From Typha latifolia (Eukaryota > Streptophyta > Magnoliopsida > Poales > Typhaceae), in contig CM034108.1 in assembly GCA_019914945.1 (NCBI GenBank), forward strand, positions 10,356,280-10,420,279: a stretch of 64,000 nucleotides of DNA, in the 5' to 3' direction. Positions 25,489 to 37,425 of this stretch are shown here, piece after piece. Numbering within the stretch: the first letter of the stretch is position 1; every line of letters begins with the position of its first letter. The notes under the pieces are model-generated. The model was not told the DNA's origin. It saw only the letters and a list, made by a program, of their open reading frames with translations, and did not search any database. The position numbers and the translations under genes were made by a program.

Positions 25489-26564
25489 CATGTGTGTTCG
25501 GAAACCACCGACTCAATCAGCAAGTTATTTCTATAACAACTTATACTTTCATATTTATATAAAAAAAAATCTAGAAACATACCTAATTTTATATTTAAGT
25601 TTCAAACTAAATTGAACATGTTAAAAAAAAATTATATAGGAGCAAACTTAAAATAATTAAAAAAATTCTCTATATATGGATGAGTTTTGAGCCTTTATTA
25701 GTTCTTATCAACCACCTATTCCAAGTACCCCTCCTCCATGTCTCTTTCCACAAAAAGGTGGTGATAAATCACCCCTCAACTTGTTTGTGTCGCCTTGTTG
25801 AGCTCCAATATCCCCACCTTCCACCACTTGTAGGTCCCACTCTTTCCATCATTGGGCCCACTTAATAATTGCCCACATATTTATCCACCCTTTCTAGGGC
25901 AACAAGGATCATCTCCAATCCTAGTTGCAGCAACTTTGACTCGTAATCCCCATCTCTTTTATCTTTAATTTAAAAGATGATAGGAAATAGTTCCCCCCAA
26001 GCGCAATATTAAAATTAGCCTCGCTATCTACCCTATTAACCTATACTTTGAGCCAATTACCAAGAAAATTATACAAAGTGATAAATAAAAAAGCCTATGT
26101 TTTGAGAACCTAACCAATAAATAAATAAATAAATAAATGAACTAAGAATGTAGCAATTTCCTATAACATTAGTTGTAAACCATCCATTGCCTACAATTTT
26201 TGTTTGGCTGCATGCAAGTCTACGTTACGGAGAATTTTTAGTACTTCCAGGGGTGCAATTTTCATATCTTTTCAAATACTAGTTATATAGCTGAGATAAG
26301 TTAAGATTTAATATTATTCTAATTAGAATTTAGAGATTTGAACTCAATCTCATCAATTTTAGTTATATGCAAAGCTGGTTAAAACCACAATAATTATTGT
26401 TATTATATTATTATAATCCATCATGCGGAGAAATCGTAGCTGTACAATTTTAATAATAAACAATTAATGTAAATAAATTCCATCCTCTTCTTTTTTTTTC
26501 TTTTTTTTTTAATTGGGTTGGAATAAAATCTAGAATTAAGAATCCAAATTGAACCGGGTCCGGT
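25489..26564. other. AT-rich spacer downstream of the S40 gene
   Basis: No gene seen. An (AATA)n run lies at about 26115-26138 and poly-pyrimidine runs near 26490. The end next to 26564 is probably the 3'UTR of the minus-strand S40 gene. Confidence 0.5.
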
Positions 26565-26990
26565 TCAGCCGAAGAACCCGGTCTGGCTCCAGACCGCGTC
26601 CCGGACCCGGATCACGTCCCGGCCCTTCAGGGTCCGACCCGCCCCTTCGACCACGCTCGCGTGCTCCCTCGCCAAGTACTCGTGCGGCGGGACCCACTCC
26701 ACCCGAGCCCGGTCGGCGTCGGACTCGCCCGGCTCGATCCGGCCCCACTCCGGTACCCGCACCGGCGCCGAGGACGCCGCGTGCCGCCCGTCAGCCGGCT
26801 GGGACGGCGAGGGGGAGTAGCAGGCCGGCGGCGGGTGGCACCGCGGGGCACGGCCAGGGGCGGCGCGGTGGGCCGAGTCCCAGACCTCCTCCTCCGCGAG
26901 TTCGAGGAAGTCGGTGCCGGGAACGTGGCCTCCGCCGTAGCCGTGCGTGCCGAGGAGGCGATCCGCGGCGTACCTGCTCCCCTTCGCCAT
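26565..26990 (-). CDS. S40-type senescence regulator (DUF584)
   Basis: This intronless gene encodes 141 residues. The start MAKGSRYAADRLLGTHGYG and a central acidic patch ending ELAEEEVWDS are typical of the S40 family. The C-terminal signature is clear: WVPPHEYLAREHAS, GAGRTLKGRDVIRVRDAVWSQTGF. Barley S40 and Arabidopsis S40 proteins are nuclear or cytosolic and are induced in leaf senescence and by ABA; the biochemical activity is unknown. The reading frame is very GC-rich and sits in a roughly 1-kb GC-rich island (26550-27560) between AT-rich spacers, as in many monocot intronless genes. The overlapping plus-strand GC-rich frames have no family motif. A TATA box lies about 160 bp upstream and ABRE/G-box words lie further up. 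Confidence 0.93.
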   Translation of the reverse strand: MAKGSRYAADRLLGTHGYGGGHVPGTDFLELAEEEVWDSAHRAAPGRAPRCHPPPACYSPSPSQPADGRHAASSAPVRVPEWGRIEPGESDADRARVEWVPPHEYLAREHASVVEGAGRTLKGRDVIRVRDAVWSQTGFFG

Positions 26991-27149
26991 CGGCGATGGC
27001 CTGGCCGTAATTTAAGCCGGCGTGTCGGACGGGGAATCTATCTATCCGACTGGGATCGCTGGAACTAAAAAGAAAAAAAGAAAGGCTACTTCGGTCTACC
27101 GGAGGAGATCGCAGCTCATAGGGCTGCGGGAAGAGACGGCGTCCCGGGA

Positions 27150-27155
27150 TTTATA
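27150..27155 (-). promoter_or_regulatory. TATA box of the S40 gene
   Basis: On the minus strand the context reads GGGCTATAAATCCC, about 160 bp upstream of the ATG at 26990, in a GC-rich setting where TATAAA is unlikely by chance. Confidence 0.7.
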
Positions 27156-27222
27156 GCCCACCGTAGGATTTTCATTTCGCTCGACATTTGGGTTTCATTT
27201 CGAATCCCGCATTTGGGTCTCC

Positions 27223-27392
27223 TGACGTCAGCCGGGGGTGGGGCCCCGCTGCCCCCACCCTAGGGGGTGAGTTTGACTCGCCGATTTCGATCCGAGGCGC
27301 GGGCCCCACTGCCCACGTGGTCGGGTTACTATACATGGCAACCGGATGGCCCCGCGACGGCTCCTCCTCGGCCACTCGCCTGCCGGCACGTG
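27223..27392 (-). promoter_or_regulatory. bZIP-type sites upstream of the S40 gene
   Basis: There are three palindromic ACGT-core words: TGACGTCA at 27223-27230, CACGTG at 27314-27319 and CACGTG at 27387-27392 (within GCACGTGTC, an ABRE-like form). They lie about 70-240 bp upstream of the TATA box. ABA-type bZIP factors bind such words; regulation of this gene by them is inference. Confidence 0.5.
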
Positions 27393-27560
27393 TCCCCCGT
27401 GGCCCACCCCTCCGTGGGCCAGCGTGGCACGAGAGTGACCGGTGCCGGAAACAAAAGGCAGCGATCGGTACTGCTCCTCTGAGGCCGCACCGTCTGCACG
27501 GCGGGATGCAGGAATTTCCTACGACGCGCCGACCGCCGATGTTTCTGACGCATAAATCAG

Positions 27561-30500
27561 GAGTTCTCCTGCAGCCTAACGCTGCATAGGATCCGCTGGT
27601 TTACTACATTTCTTTGGATCGAGTATTATTCGGGTAGCAGCAATAATAATAAATCCACGCCAGTCCTTTGTGAGGGTGAGGCTCATAACTCTGCAACAAG
27701 TACATTGTTGCAAAAATTGAATCCTAACGTTCAATTTTGTATCCATTTCTATAGTTGGAGTGTATTGTGAGATGGGACCAATTCCATTTTGGGACCACCT
27801 GACTTGATTAAATTTGTGGGGCCACTTGTGTTTGTATTATAGTGAGAAGTACCTTCATGATTGGGGCTTTAGCTTGTGGACTTGTGGGTTCTTCTTTACT
27901 ATCCTTGTTATATGCTATGTCATAGTTATTATTTAACATTTTACATTTATAATTCAGATTCACTTTTATAATTATTATTTTTTAAATAGAATTTGACTTA
28001 AAATTTATGAAGTGTTAGACTATTCATGAGTTTAATTCGAGTTTAAGTCAGCAACTTAAATTAGATTTCGTTTTGAAATAAATATTTAAATTGATACTTT
28101 TATTTACACCCTACCATATCATTAATCTGTGTGTTGTGATTGTATTACTTTATAAACACCCTACCAAAAAGTTTATATATATAATGTCATTAGTGCACTT
28201 ATATTGCCTAAAGTTACTCTTCTTTGTTTTCCTCTCTCTATTTTCCAAATGGAAAGCTAGAGACAGGAGTGTCATATACAATAACATCACCTCTCTCTCT
28301 TTCTCTCTCTCATTAAATGGGGGCCCATTGGGGCTTAGGGCCTAGCCCAGGTTGAGCCCACCCTATTGAAGGTTAGGGTTGAACTAGCTTAGAGTCATTC
28401 TTTTTTGGGCCGTTAGGGCAGCCCGCTAGTCGGGCTCTCCTCTTCGACTTTTTTTTTTCTTTTTGACTAAGGGTTTTCTTGCACTAAAAAGCCACTTGAT
28501 TTTTGTTTCTGTGAGTCAGGTTTATTTTTGATTTCCTTTGTAGAAGGGGATTGTTTCTTTTCTTTTAAGTTTGCTTTTCGGCCGTTTAGTGCTCATTAAA
28601 TATGTTGATGGGATAACGATAAAAGAGAAATGGTTCGTACCATCTTTTTCTTCATCTTCTTCTATTTTGTTGTTGTTTATTTTTCTTTTTTTGCCGTTAT
28701 TATTTTTGTTTTATATCCTAATCTTCTCCCTCTTAATATTTTTTTCTATACGAGTCTTTCTAATCGCTCTTTAATTAATACATTTTTAACGAAAAGATAT
28801 CTAACCGATAACTAATTAATGATATAAGAGTTGAAATCTTGAATTCTTTAAAAGGGAATATCTTGGCTTGTAGTAGTTCATAACTTGTTCTTATACACAA
28901 CAAGTCACTTTAAGTAACACAATGATAGAAAAACTTTATTTGCTTACTAGTAAAGATTTATATGAAATGAAAAGAAACTTAGATTTTAGTATAGCTTATA
29001 ATAATGTCCTAATAGAAAAGCACCATTGAGAAAAGCAAATTAGCAAGCCAAGGGCACACAAATAAAATATAACAAAGAAATATAACCATGGATCTATAGG
29101 CACAAAGATTTAAACTCATTCTATGACTTCATTGTGATTCCACAGTTAAAGATGTACATCCCTATGAAACACTAAACAGTGGGGGAGAAATAAGAACACT
29201 AACTAAGGCTAATGAACTTTTCCAATGCCAACCTATAGCAAGTGCCTCCATAGCAGGGAGAGGAAGGAGAACATGCATCATACCACAAGCTAGTGATTTG
29301 GTAGTGCACTGACGTAGTGCAAATATGACGATAAAAATCTCATCAAACTTCTATTGCTTGTTTTGGTCTCTCATCCATGCACCTCACCTACCCAACACCC
29401 AACGTCACAACAGTCGTCGACTGCCATGATCCAAGTTAGGGAAAGCGAGTGATGGAGCCATCTTCTACCCATCACTCAGGCGAAGTCACTAGCAGAGTAA
29501 GGTGAGAGTGGGGATTGTTGTTGCACTAAAAAGTCACTTGATTTTAGTTTTGTGAGTCAAGTTTATTCTCGATTTCCTTTGTAGATGGGGATAGTTTTTT
29601 TTCTTCTTTCTAGACAACGTAAAAGAGAAATAGTTGGTACCAACTAAGCAAAGTAAGTTCACATATAATTAATTCCTCATCAAATAAAGTGTCTTATAAG
29701 TTACTACATTAAATCTTGTCACGATTAGTATTTGATCTACACTTGGTTAGCTAATGAAATGCTAAGATGTATACTAACTCAAACAAAGAATCTAAGAATT
29801 AAACTTAATCTCGAATTTTAATGGAAACCTCTAGATTTATTTTCCATAGTTGTTCAAAACTTCTTCTTCATGATATTTCTTCAAATTGAAGTTATTCCTT
29901 TAGATAATGTATTCTTCTGCATAATTGTCATCGACTACTACTGATAAAATATTATAATTATCACTATATTCTTTAAAGTATTATAACAAATCGTTGGAAT
30001 TTTTTTTAACTAACATAATATTAATAATATTACTAAAACAACATTCTTTCTTAAAATTTAATGCGTAAATATTTATCACTATTTTTTATTATTATGATAT
30101 CGGATAATATTATATAGTTTTAAAACTATTTTGAATGACAATTTTATGCAAAGAAATATGTTAAATAATTTTAACATGATCATGTTCATAAAAAAAAATT
30201 AAAAGTCAACTCTTTTTTTTTTTTGTTGACTATCTAGAATAATAGAAACTTCTCTTTGAAGAGGGAGAGAGACACACGAAATTTAATCCTTCAATTGAAT
30301 AGAGACTTTCTATGCAATCCTAGGAAGACAAAGACTCTTTGCCAAAGTAATTAACATCCATATAAACTTTCTACAAGAACTATGATGTGGCTGTGTCTAA
30401 TTAGATTTATGAGACTTCTAATTTCTCCTAGCTAAGCTTAGTGAAAGGCACTCATCCCCTAATAGTAGATTAACTTCCATGATTGAGCCTAATCAAGAAT

Positions 30501-30950
30501 TTTGCTTTGACTTTATGTGGGAACTGAAACTAGAAAAAAGAATCCCACCTCTATGTGCTTATTATCGATAACACTTATAATCGGGTCGAGTTAGCATTTT
30601 ATTAAACGGGTTAAAATTTCTAAGTAGAAATATAATATTTTTATAAATAAGTTATCGGTAGCATAAGTTATTTATAATTATATAAGTTTTATATATATAT
30701 ATATATATGTGGGTAATTTGTAATTTATCCAAACCAATGAGGGCAATTTTACCCGCTAAGAGTAATTAAGTAGTCAATTAACCACGTCCTTAAGCTAATC
30801 AAAAGTATTAGAAACCAAAGATTCTCCCAGAATCGCCACGTTCACACGAATATATCGTCGATCAACGGCTCAAAAACTTCCCTTCGACTCCCAGTCGATC
30901 GCAGTTGTCGGTTCGGTCTCCAACGGCACAGGACTACCAGAAGGGCATCC
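27561..30950. other. Spacer between S40 and the MGSC-protein gene
   Basis: No gene recognised. Direct repeats of about 130-180 bp lie at about 28470-28650 and 29518-29650; both contain GCACTAAAAAG, CACTTGATTTT, GATTTCCTTTGTAGA and AAAAGAGAAAT. About 28340-28460 has GGGCCC-type words. A TA run lies near 30690-30709. Confidence 0.5.
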
Positions 30951-30951
30951 G

Positions 30952-30978
30952 ACGTGGCATCTCCTCTCTCTATAAATA
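30952..30978 (+). promoter_or_regulatory. ABRE-like word and TATA box of the MGSC-protein gene
   Basis: ACGTGGC at 30952-30958 is followed by TATAAATA at 30971-30978 after a CT-rich run. The TATA box is about 118 bp upstream of the ATG at 31096, a normal spacing for a short 5'UTR. Confidence 0.65.
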
Positions 30979-31095
30979 CACCTACGCATTGCTCACGTTC
31001 GATCTTAATCCCCCTCTCTCTAACATTGGAAATTTCTTTCAAGAGGAGCGGAATTTAGAAAGATTTTTGATACTTTTGATCAGAAAAGGAGGGAG

Positions 31096-31401
31096 ATGGG
31101 AAGCTGCTTCGGCTTCCGACGTCCCGTGTCGTGGGTTGACGACGACGGCGGCGGCGGCGATGAGGAGTTCTTCGAGAGTCGTCGAAGTCGTGAGCAGAAG
31201 GTAGGAGGAGGCTCGACGGAGGTGATCAAGATCAAGATTACAAAGAAGCAGCTGGAGGAGATACTGAGACGAGCGGAGGGGAAGGAACTGCCGATCCAAA
31301 AGGTCGTCGAGGATCTCGTGAGCATGGCTGAGGCGAGCCGCCATCACCGGGAACAAAACTGGAAGCCGGCGCTGCAAAGTATACCGGAGGCGGCGGAGTA
31401 G
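31096..31401 (+). CDS. Small plant protein with MGSC N-terminus, function unknown
   Basis: This intronless gene encodes 101 residues. The start MGSCFGF fits N-myristoylation at Gly2 and palmitoylation at Cys4, so membrane attachment is likely by inference. An acidic/Gly-rich linker (DDDGGGGDEEFF) follows, then a conserved-looking core STEVIKIKITKKQLEEILRRAEGKELPIQKVVEDLVSMA (residues about 40-80). Similar short MGxC proteins with a VKIKITKKQLEELL-type core exist in plants, but I do not know a function. A TATA box upstream and AATAAA at 31543-31548 support a real transcript. Confidence 0.85.
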   Translation: MGSCFGFRRPVSWVDDDGGGGDEEFFESRRSREQKVGGGSTEVIKIKITKKQLEEILRRAEGKELPIQKVVEDLVSMAEASRHHREQNWKPALQSIPEAAE

Positions 31402-31542
31402 CAGTGAGACGATCTTAGTCTTAAATATTTTTTTTTTTTTTGGCTGTTTTTTGAGTCTTTCTACCCTTATTTCTCTCTTTGAGAGATGTATATTTCATGG
31501 ACTTGTTGTTAATTTAGGTGTTGTAAATTAGGAAGGGAGAGA

Positions 31543-31548
31543 AATAAA
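31543..31548 (+). terminator. Poly(A) signal of the MGSC-protein gene
   Basis: AATAAA lies about 142 bp after the stop codon, following a T-rich 3'UTR. Confidence 0.5.
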
Positions 31549-31602
31549 TGCTAGAAGGATTCTTTTGCTTGTATTTTCTTCTGTCTATTATTCACATACT
31601 TT

Positions 31603-31604
<2 letters not shown>

Positions 31605-31635
<31 letters not shown>
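31605..31635. repeat. (TC)n microsatellite
   Basis: About 15 uninterrupted TC units. Confidence 0.95.
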
Positions 31636-31639
<4 letters not shown>

Positions 31640-34600
31640 GTGTTGCACTATTTGATAAGCTTTAGGTAGCAAAGTGGGATATGATGCTTTTAATCCATCA
31701 TTTGGGGAGGGTTGGATATATATATATATATATATAAAGAGTTAATTATATGTTGATATTTTTTTTTAAATGGAATCATATGCCATTTGCCTAATAAGTT
31801 GTTGGCCAATGCCAACTGCTAGAAAATGAGGGAAAAGAATTGAATATTTAGAAGGCACATTGGACGTGCATCCATTATCTTTGGAGAAGAGCATAGAAAA
31901 TGGAGGCCTTTTATTTAGTTAATTGTTTATATTACTCTAATATTTTTAGACTTTTTTTTTGTTTTGTTTACTGAGACAATGTGATTATAGAGGTCGACTA
32001 AGATTTGATAACTTAATAGAAAAAAAGAATTATGAAAATTATTTTTGGATTTTTTTTTTTTAGAGGTATCATATAATTCTTTCTCTATTTAATTAAACAT
32101 TTTTGTATTTTTTAACTCCATCAAAGCAAAGATTGACCTTGCTATTATTCAAATAGAATATTTTGGAGTATCAACTTCCATGTGAAGCTTTGAGGAGTTG
32201 ACCTAGAGTGTGGTTCATTTAGACAACTTGGCCTGTTCATCACCAGCTTCTATCATAATATTATTATTTTTTCTTTCCTTATTTCTTTTGGAAGAGGGTA
32301 ATTAATGGCTTCCTTAGATCATACTTTTGCATGCAATGGAGAGAATAATAATGTTAATTTTTTTTTCTTTCCTTTTTAAGTGTTTGTTAGAGTTAGCGAT
32401 TTAATTTAATAAGAACAAAATACTAACATGATGAACATATTTTGATATTGAAATTGTTTACTCTATCAACAAGTTATATGAATAGAAGATACCATTAACC
32501 TAGGTAAATAGATTTAAAACTCATATATTTAGATGTATTCTTTAATGAACAATGTCTTTGTAAATATACATAACGAGTAAGATGTTCTAACACATCAAAA
32601 AAATATTGTGATTTATTATTTTAACCATATAAGTGAGGAAATGGTTAAAATACTTGCAACCATGGCTAAGTAGTTGCCTCCAACTTATTGTTCTCTTCCT
32701 TTAATTAATTAATTAATTAATTAATTAATGCTCCTCATTCTCTTTAGGAGCAACTAGAGGTAGGCCAAATTTAATATATAATAATAATTGTTATTATTAT
32801 TATTATTCATGGCAACTTTCTTATAGATATCTAAATTTTAGCAGGTAAAAGGCCAACTTGCAATATCCAAAATAATTGGATCATCTCTAGCTATCTTGAC
32901 CTTGTAGTATGAAAAGGATGGTTGGTTTAAAAACTCTTCAATTTGAAGGGGGTTAATAAGATAAATCTACTAATTTAATTGGGAAAAAAAAAGAAGAGAA
33001 AGCTTTTTCGATGTCGATTTTGACTTCCCGTGAGATATTTAACATGCAAACGTATAAGTTTATGAGAATATTAACAAGATGTCAACTGGAACTGCTTCTT
33101 AATTCTGATGTTAGTTATACTAGTATTGCTATCCATGAACATTAGTCAATTGGACTGCATTGAATTGCAGTTGGCAAATATGACATTGCATTAGAGTTAT
33201 TGACTCAAAAGAACTTGAGCAACAACTCATATAGGAGTATGATTTCAGGCTTGAACATAGTCATCATATTTGTGTAATAGATAGATAGATAGATAGATTT
33301 GGTTGTATTCAACTGCGTGCTCGAACTGACATCTCACATAGATCAACCCGCACCGTCGAAAAAGACATAGAAAATAAATACTAAGGAAATTGTCAGTTTG
33401 AAGCTTGATTTCAATTTTTGACTGCATGACTAACAGGAAAATGTGAGCAAATTAAAGAAATTTCTTGCAAGATATGCAAGCAAATTACGTGATTGATAGG
33501 TGCTACTGAAAGCAAAAGACAAATGCATCAATTTTAAGAGTCGGGGTCACAATCTTAGATCATTCCAGTTAAGAACTTGAGGTATTAATACAGCATCTTT
33601 TTTTCATGAGATACGTAAAAAAAAGTTTCACATGCACTTCAGAATCTCCAGTGATGCAAGAATATAAGTTGTTCCTGTTATCCGTAAGCTTGATATATAT
33701 TCTGATATACTATCATATCATCAGGTTAAGATTTCTTTTCCCCTAGATTAGCAAAGTCTAAATCTTATTCCTTGAGATCAAGCTCTTCTTCCTTATATGC
33801 ATGCAAGACAAAGAGAAGATAAAATTCAATTAACTTACAATGTCTGTCACAAAAGGTAATGAGCTATTATCATAATAATAACAGCAGTTATACTTAAAGT
33901 TTACAGAAAGACAAGACTTGTAGTTGTTAGATATATTCCAGGCTTGACCAAGTAAATCGGAATGCAAAGGTGCTTATCAAGAAGACAATAATCCTTCAGA
34001 GGAAAAAATAAAAATCCTATCTCTTTCATGAATAGTGTGACAATAATTGCTGCAGTTTCTATTGAAGATATCCTTCTCTTCCTAGAAATAGATTTTGTTC
34101 TGAGTTTATTAATTAGAGACATTGTCATCTGATCAGCAAATGAGAAGAAAAATAATGTCCAGTAAATGAGGCCTACTTTTAATTAATTGTTGAAATGCTC
34201 TGAATAGTTCATGAAAAACTTTTGCCATAACAAAGAATCTATAAATAGGAAAAGCAAAGGATTACAGTTTGTTAATTAATATGATAAAAAGAACTAGATA
34301 ACATAAGAGTTAGTCAGTTAACATCATCTTAGTATGCCAAATATCGTGGATCTTATCTTTTATCCGTTCCACCGTTAATTTCCTAGAAGTAACTTGTAGG
34401 TAATGTTTAACTACAATAATTCTCGATCGAATTCTTCAAATAACGTCATTGATCATACGTGGATGGAATAATTCTCCATAGAAGCACCTTATCCACTCAT
34501 ATATCTAACAGTATTTATTGTAACGTAGCATAAAAAAGATTAAATAATTGCAGGATGAACTCTTATTTTGGTTTCACATTGTAAAACGAATATCATGCTT

Positions 34601-35399
34601 GTAATCATCGATGAGTTCATGACCCAGTAATAGAAAGCTATTCCTTTAGCAAACTTGATGTAAACTTCATCTAGATTTCACAACAAGAATTAGCAATGAG
34701 GGACTAGTTTATATTAAGGTCTAAATCATCTTACGCAGTACAAATACTCCTGAAAAGATAACCACTTCTTGAAAGTCAAATCTCGATATGGTTAATCCCA
34801 AACTAAGAGAGCTGTACGTGTACAGATTTCAGGTGTCTATCAAGTAGATTTGCAAAACCAAGGTAATAAATTGTTTGTTGTCATAGAAGTATTATCCTTG
34901 AATTTAAAGAATAGAGACAGATAAATTCTGATAGTTTGAGGTTATCCTTATGGAAGACTTTTTATGCCTATCGGATAACTAATACCAACACTATCCAACT
35001 TGTTCAAAAGATTAGCTTTATAATTAACTTCCACAAGTATATCTACTCGGCATGACATCATTGTGGTAGAAATAGGGGAGCATGAATGCGACCTAAGGAT
35101 TAGGACTATCAATCTAGCTCTTTGTTTGCAAACAGCTTGTATTTATACACTTAAAAATATAATGATTGAGAAATAAAGATCGTTTGTTTCATAAACAGTT
35201 GGTCTATGATTTGGGGCTGTTTAGTTTGTGTGTTGTCATACTAAAATACATGCACATCCTTATTAAATTTGCCAGTTTCTTTTCAGTTGTATCACTATGG
35301 TTGCTATTGATTTATCTAAGCCATTGGAGTCAATTTGTCAGCTATTTGTATGTTTCCATGTCCAATATCCACATTCTTTGCATACTTTTTTCTTTATAG
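31636..35399. other. AT-rich spacer, no gene seen
   Basis: Microsatellites: TA near 31719-31736, (TTAA)n at about 32700-32729 and (GATA)n at about 33278-33298. I found no recognisable protein, RNA gene or transposon border. Confidence 0.55.
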
Positions 35400-36240
35400 T
35401 AAATGGAGAGTGGAAATTATTTATAAAAGCCAATCATGTGAAAATATGAGCATATTATAAATGAAGGTATGCACAAGAAGCCTGGCCATTTGAGGATTTA
35501 AGGAGACCATATAGTTGAAACTTCACAATAAGATATTTAAAAGAGTCTTACTTTTATCTCTTGTTATGTATCTGATATGTCTGATTATTTCAAATAAAAA
35601 TGGGAATATCTTGTTTGAGATCCATTGGCCATCTAATTATTTATTTAGAAAATTTTGTATATAACACTCTACCTCTTAAAAAAATTATAGTTTACGTTCT
35701 ACATTTTCACTATTTATAATCGAGCCGTATGATTTAACGAATATGTGTAGAAAATGCCCTGCCGTTTGATCAGTTAGTTAAACTTAACTAAACTTTTGAT
35801 TAAGTTCACTGTACTAAATTTCATATTTTTTTATTTGCAGCAAATGGAGAGTGGAAACTATTGAAGAGAGTGGAAATTATTTATAAAATCCAATCATCTG
35901 AAAATATGAGCATATTAAAAATGAAGGTATGCACAAGAAGCCTGGCCTTTTGACGATTTAAAGAGACCTTCTTATAGTTGAAACTTCACAATAAGATACT
36001 TGATATGTCTGATTATTTTAAATAAAAATGGGAATATCATGTTTGAGATCATTAGAGATTCAATTATTTATTTAGAAAAATTTTGCATATAACACCCTGT
36101 CTTTTTACGAAATTATAGTTTACACCCTACATTTTCATTATTTATAATCGAACCGTATGATTTAATGAATATGTGCAGAAAACACTCTGCTGTTAGATCA
36201 GTTAGTTAAACTTAACTAAACTTCTGGGTTAGGTTGTCTA
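35400..36240. repeat. About 430-bp tandem duplication
   Basis: The unit at about 35400-35830 is repeated at about 35838-36240. Both units start AAATGGAGAGTGGAAA and contain ATGCACAAGAAGCCTGGCC, TTGAAACTTCACAATAAGATA and GATATGTCTGATTATTT. Both end with the AACACYCT..TTTATAATCG arm of the fold-back element described at 36070. Copy 2 lacks a block near TTAAAAGAGTCTTAC. Divergence is modest. Confidence 0.85.
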
Positions 36241-36505
36241 TACTAAAAAAATTATGAAAATATCCCCAATCAAGTCATACTATTGGCATTTTAGTTATTT
36301 TAAAAATAAGTATATTTTAATCATTTTAAAAATAAAATATCTCTACTAAACGGAATACTCTCACGGTGTTAGTCAATCTAACGCAGGATATTTTCTGCTC
36401 ATATTCACTACATCATAGGGCTCGATTTACAAATAGTAAAAATATATAGTATAAACTACAATTACGTTAAAAAATAGGGTGTTATATACAAATTTTCCAT
36501 TTATT
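36070..36505. mobile_element. Fold-back MITE with about 140-bp inverted arms
   Basis: The left arm (from about TAGAAAAATTTTGCATATAACACCCT through AAACTTAACTAA) is inverted at 36360-36505, whose complement reads GGAAAATTTGTATATAACACCCT and continues with CTATTTGTAAATCGAGCC and GAATATGAGCAGAAAA. No coding capacity. The single arm at about 35650-35820 belongs to the upstream tandem copy. Confidence 0.75.
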
Positions 36506-36685
36506 TATTTATTTTCAAATTTTGTGTTCTATCAAGTAATATGGTTCTCAAATCTTGTCCAGATAATTTTGCTTACCTTATTCTACCCAAGTATATATTT
36601 TCCCTTATCTTAAGAGAAAAATGCCATATTGAATTGGACAGCTTAATGTATAGTCTAATGACTTGCAGGACTATTGAAAAAAAAT

Positions 36686-36687
<2 letters not shown>

Positions 36688-36748
<61 letters not shown>
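36688..36748. repeat. (TA)n microsatellite, about 30 units
   Basis: The longest simple repeat in the window, uninterrupted. Confidence 0.97.
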
Positions 36749-36750
<2 letters not shown>

Positions 36751-37425
36751 AAATGCAGTTCAAGACATTAATGATATCATGTCTTAGTTCTTGATAACTG
36801 CTTTCTCCTTATCCTTTGTATCATCAACTATGACAATTAATGTTTTTCTTTTTCTTTTTCTTTGGAGGACATATGTCAAGAATGCATGAATCATTTAACT
36901 TGAATATCATGTTTCCTTTTCCAATGCCTCTTGGTGGATATGAATATATTCTTTCAAAAGTAGATTTGCATGTGATAATTATAAATATTAATGCCTACTT
37001 TACACATTTTGATAATTATTTAGGGGATTGTGCACATTTTGATACTACTAACATTAAACTTTTCTTTCAATGAACTAATCCTTTATGCTATTTCTAATGA
37101 ATCTTAGATGAATGTTCCGTTGGAAATATCATGTATTTAACATTAATATATATTAACTTTGAGTTAAATTTTAAGTTGGGATTACACATTATTAATGATA
37201 GATTAATGATGAAATTAGTTTAGCTCAAAGAGTATTTTATTATCATATATTCATTTATTTAAATTTATGAAGAGAAGTAAATAAAAATTTTCTCTAAAGT
37301 AGGTACGTAGCAATGGAAAATAAAAAGAAGTGAGTTTACTATTATATTAGATATTTGAGAAATGCTAGTATGGTATATAAGTGTCAAACTTTTTATAAGC
37401 TTTACGCTCTAAAAGGGGTATCTAT
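36749..37425. other. AT-rich spacer
   Basis: No gene or repeat border recognised. Confidence 0.5.

Noticed and set aside
26549..27068. Long GC-rich plus-strand open frames over the S40 gene
   Set aside because: They are Arg/Pro-rich mirror frames of the minus-strand S40 gene, which has the family motifs; high GC alone keeps several frames open.
1031..36748. Simple TA, TG, TC, TTAA and GATA runs as possible CRISPR or functional arrays
   Set aside because: They are ordinary microsatellites without spacers; this is a plant nuclear genome.
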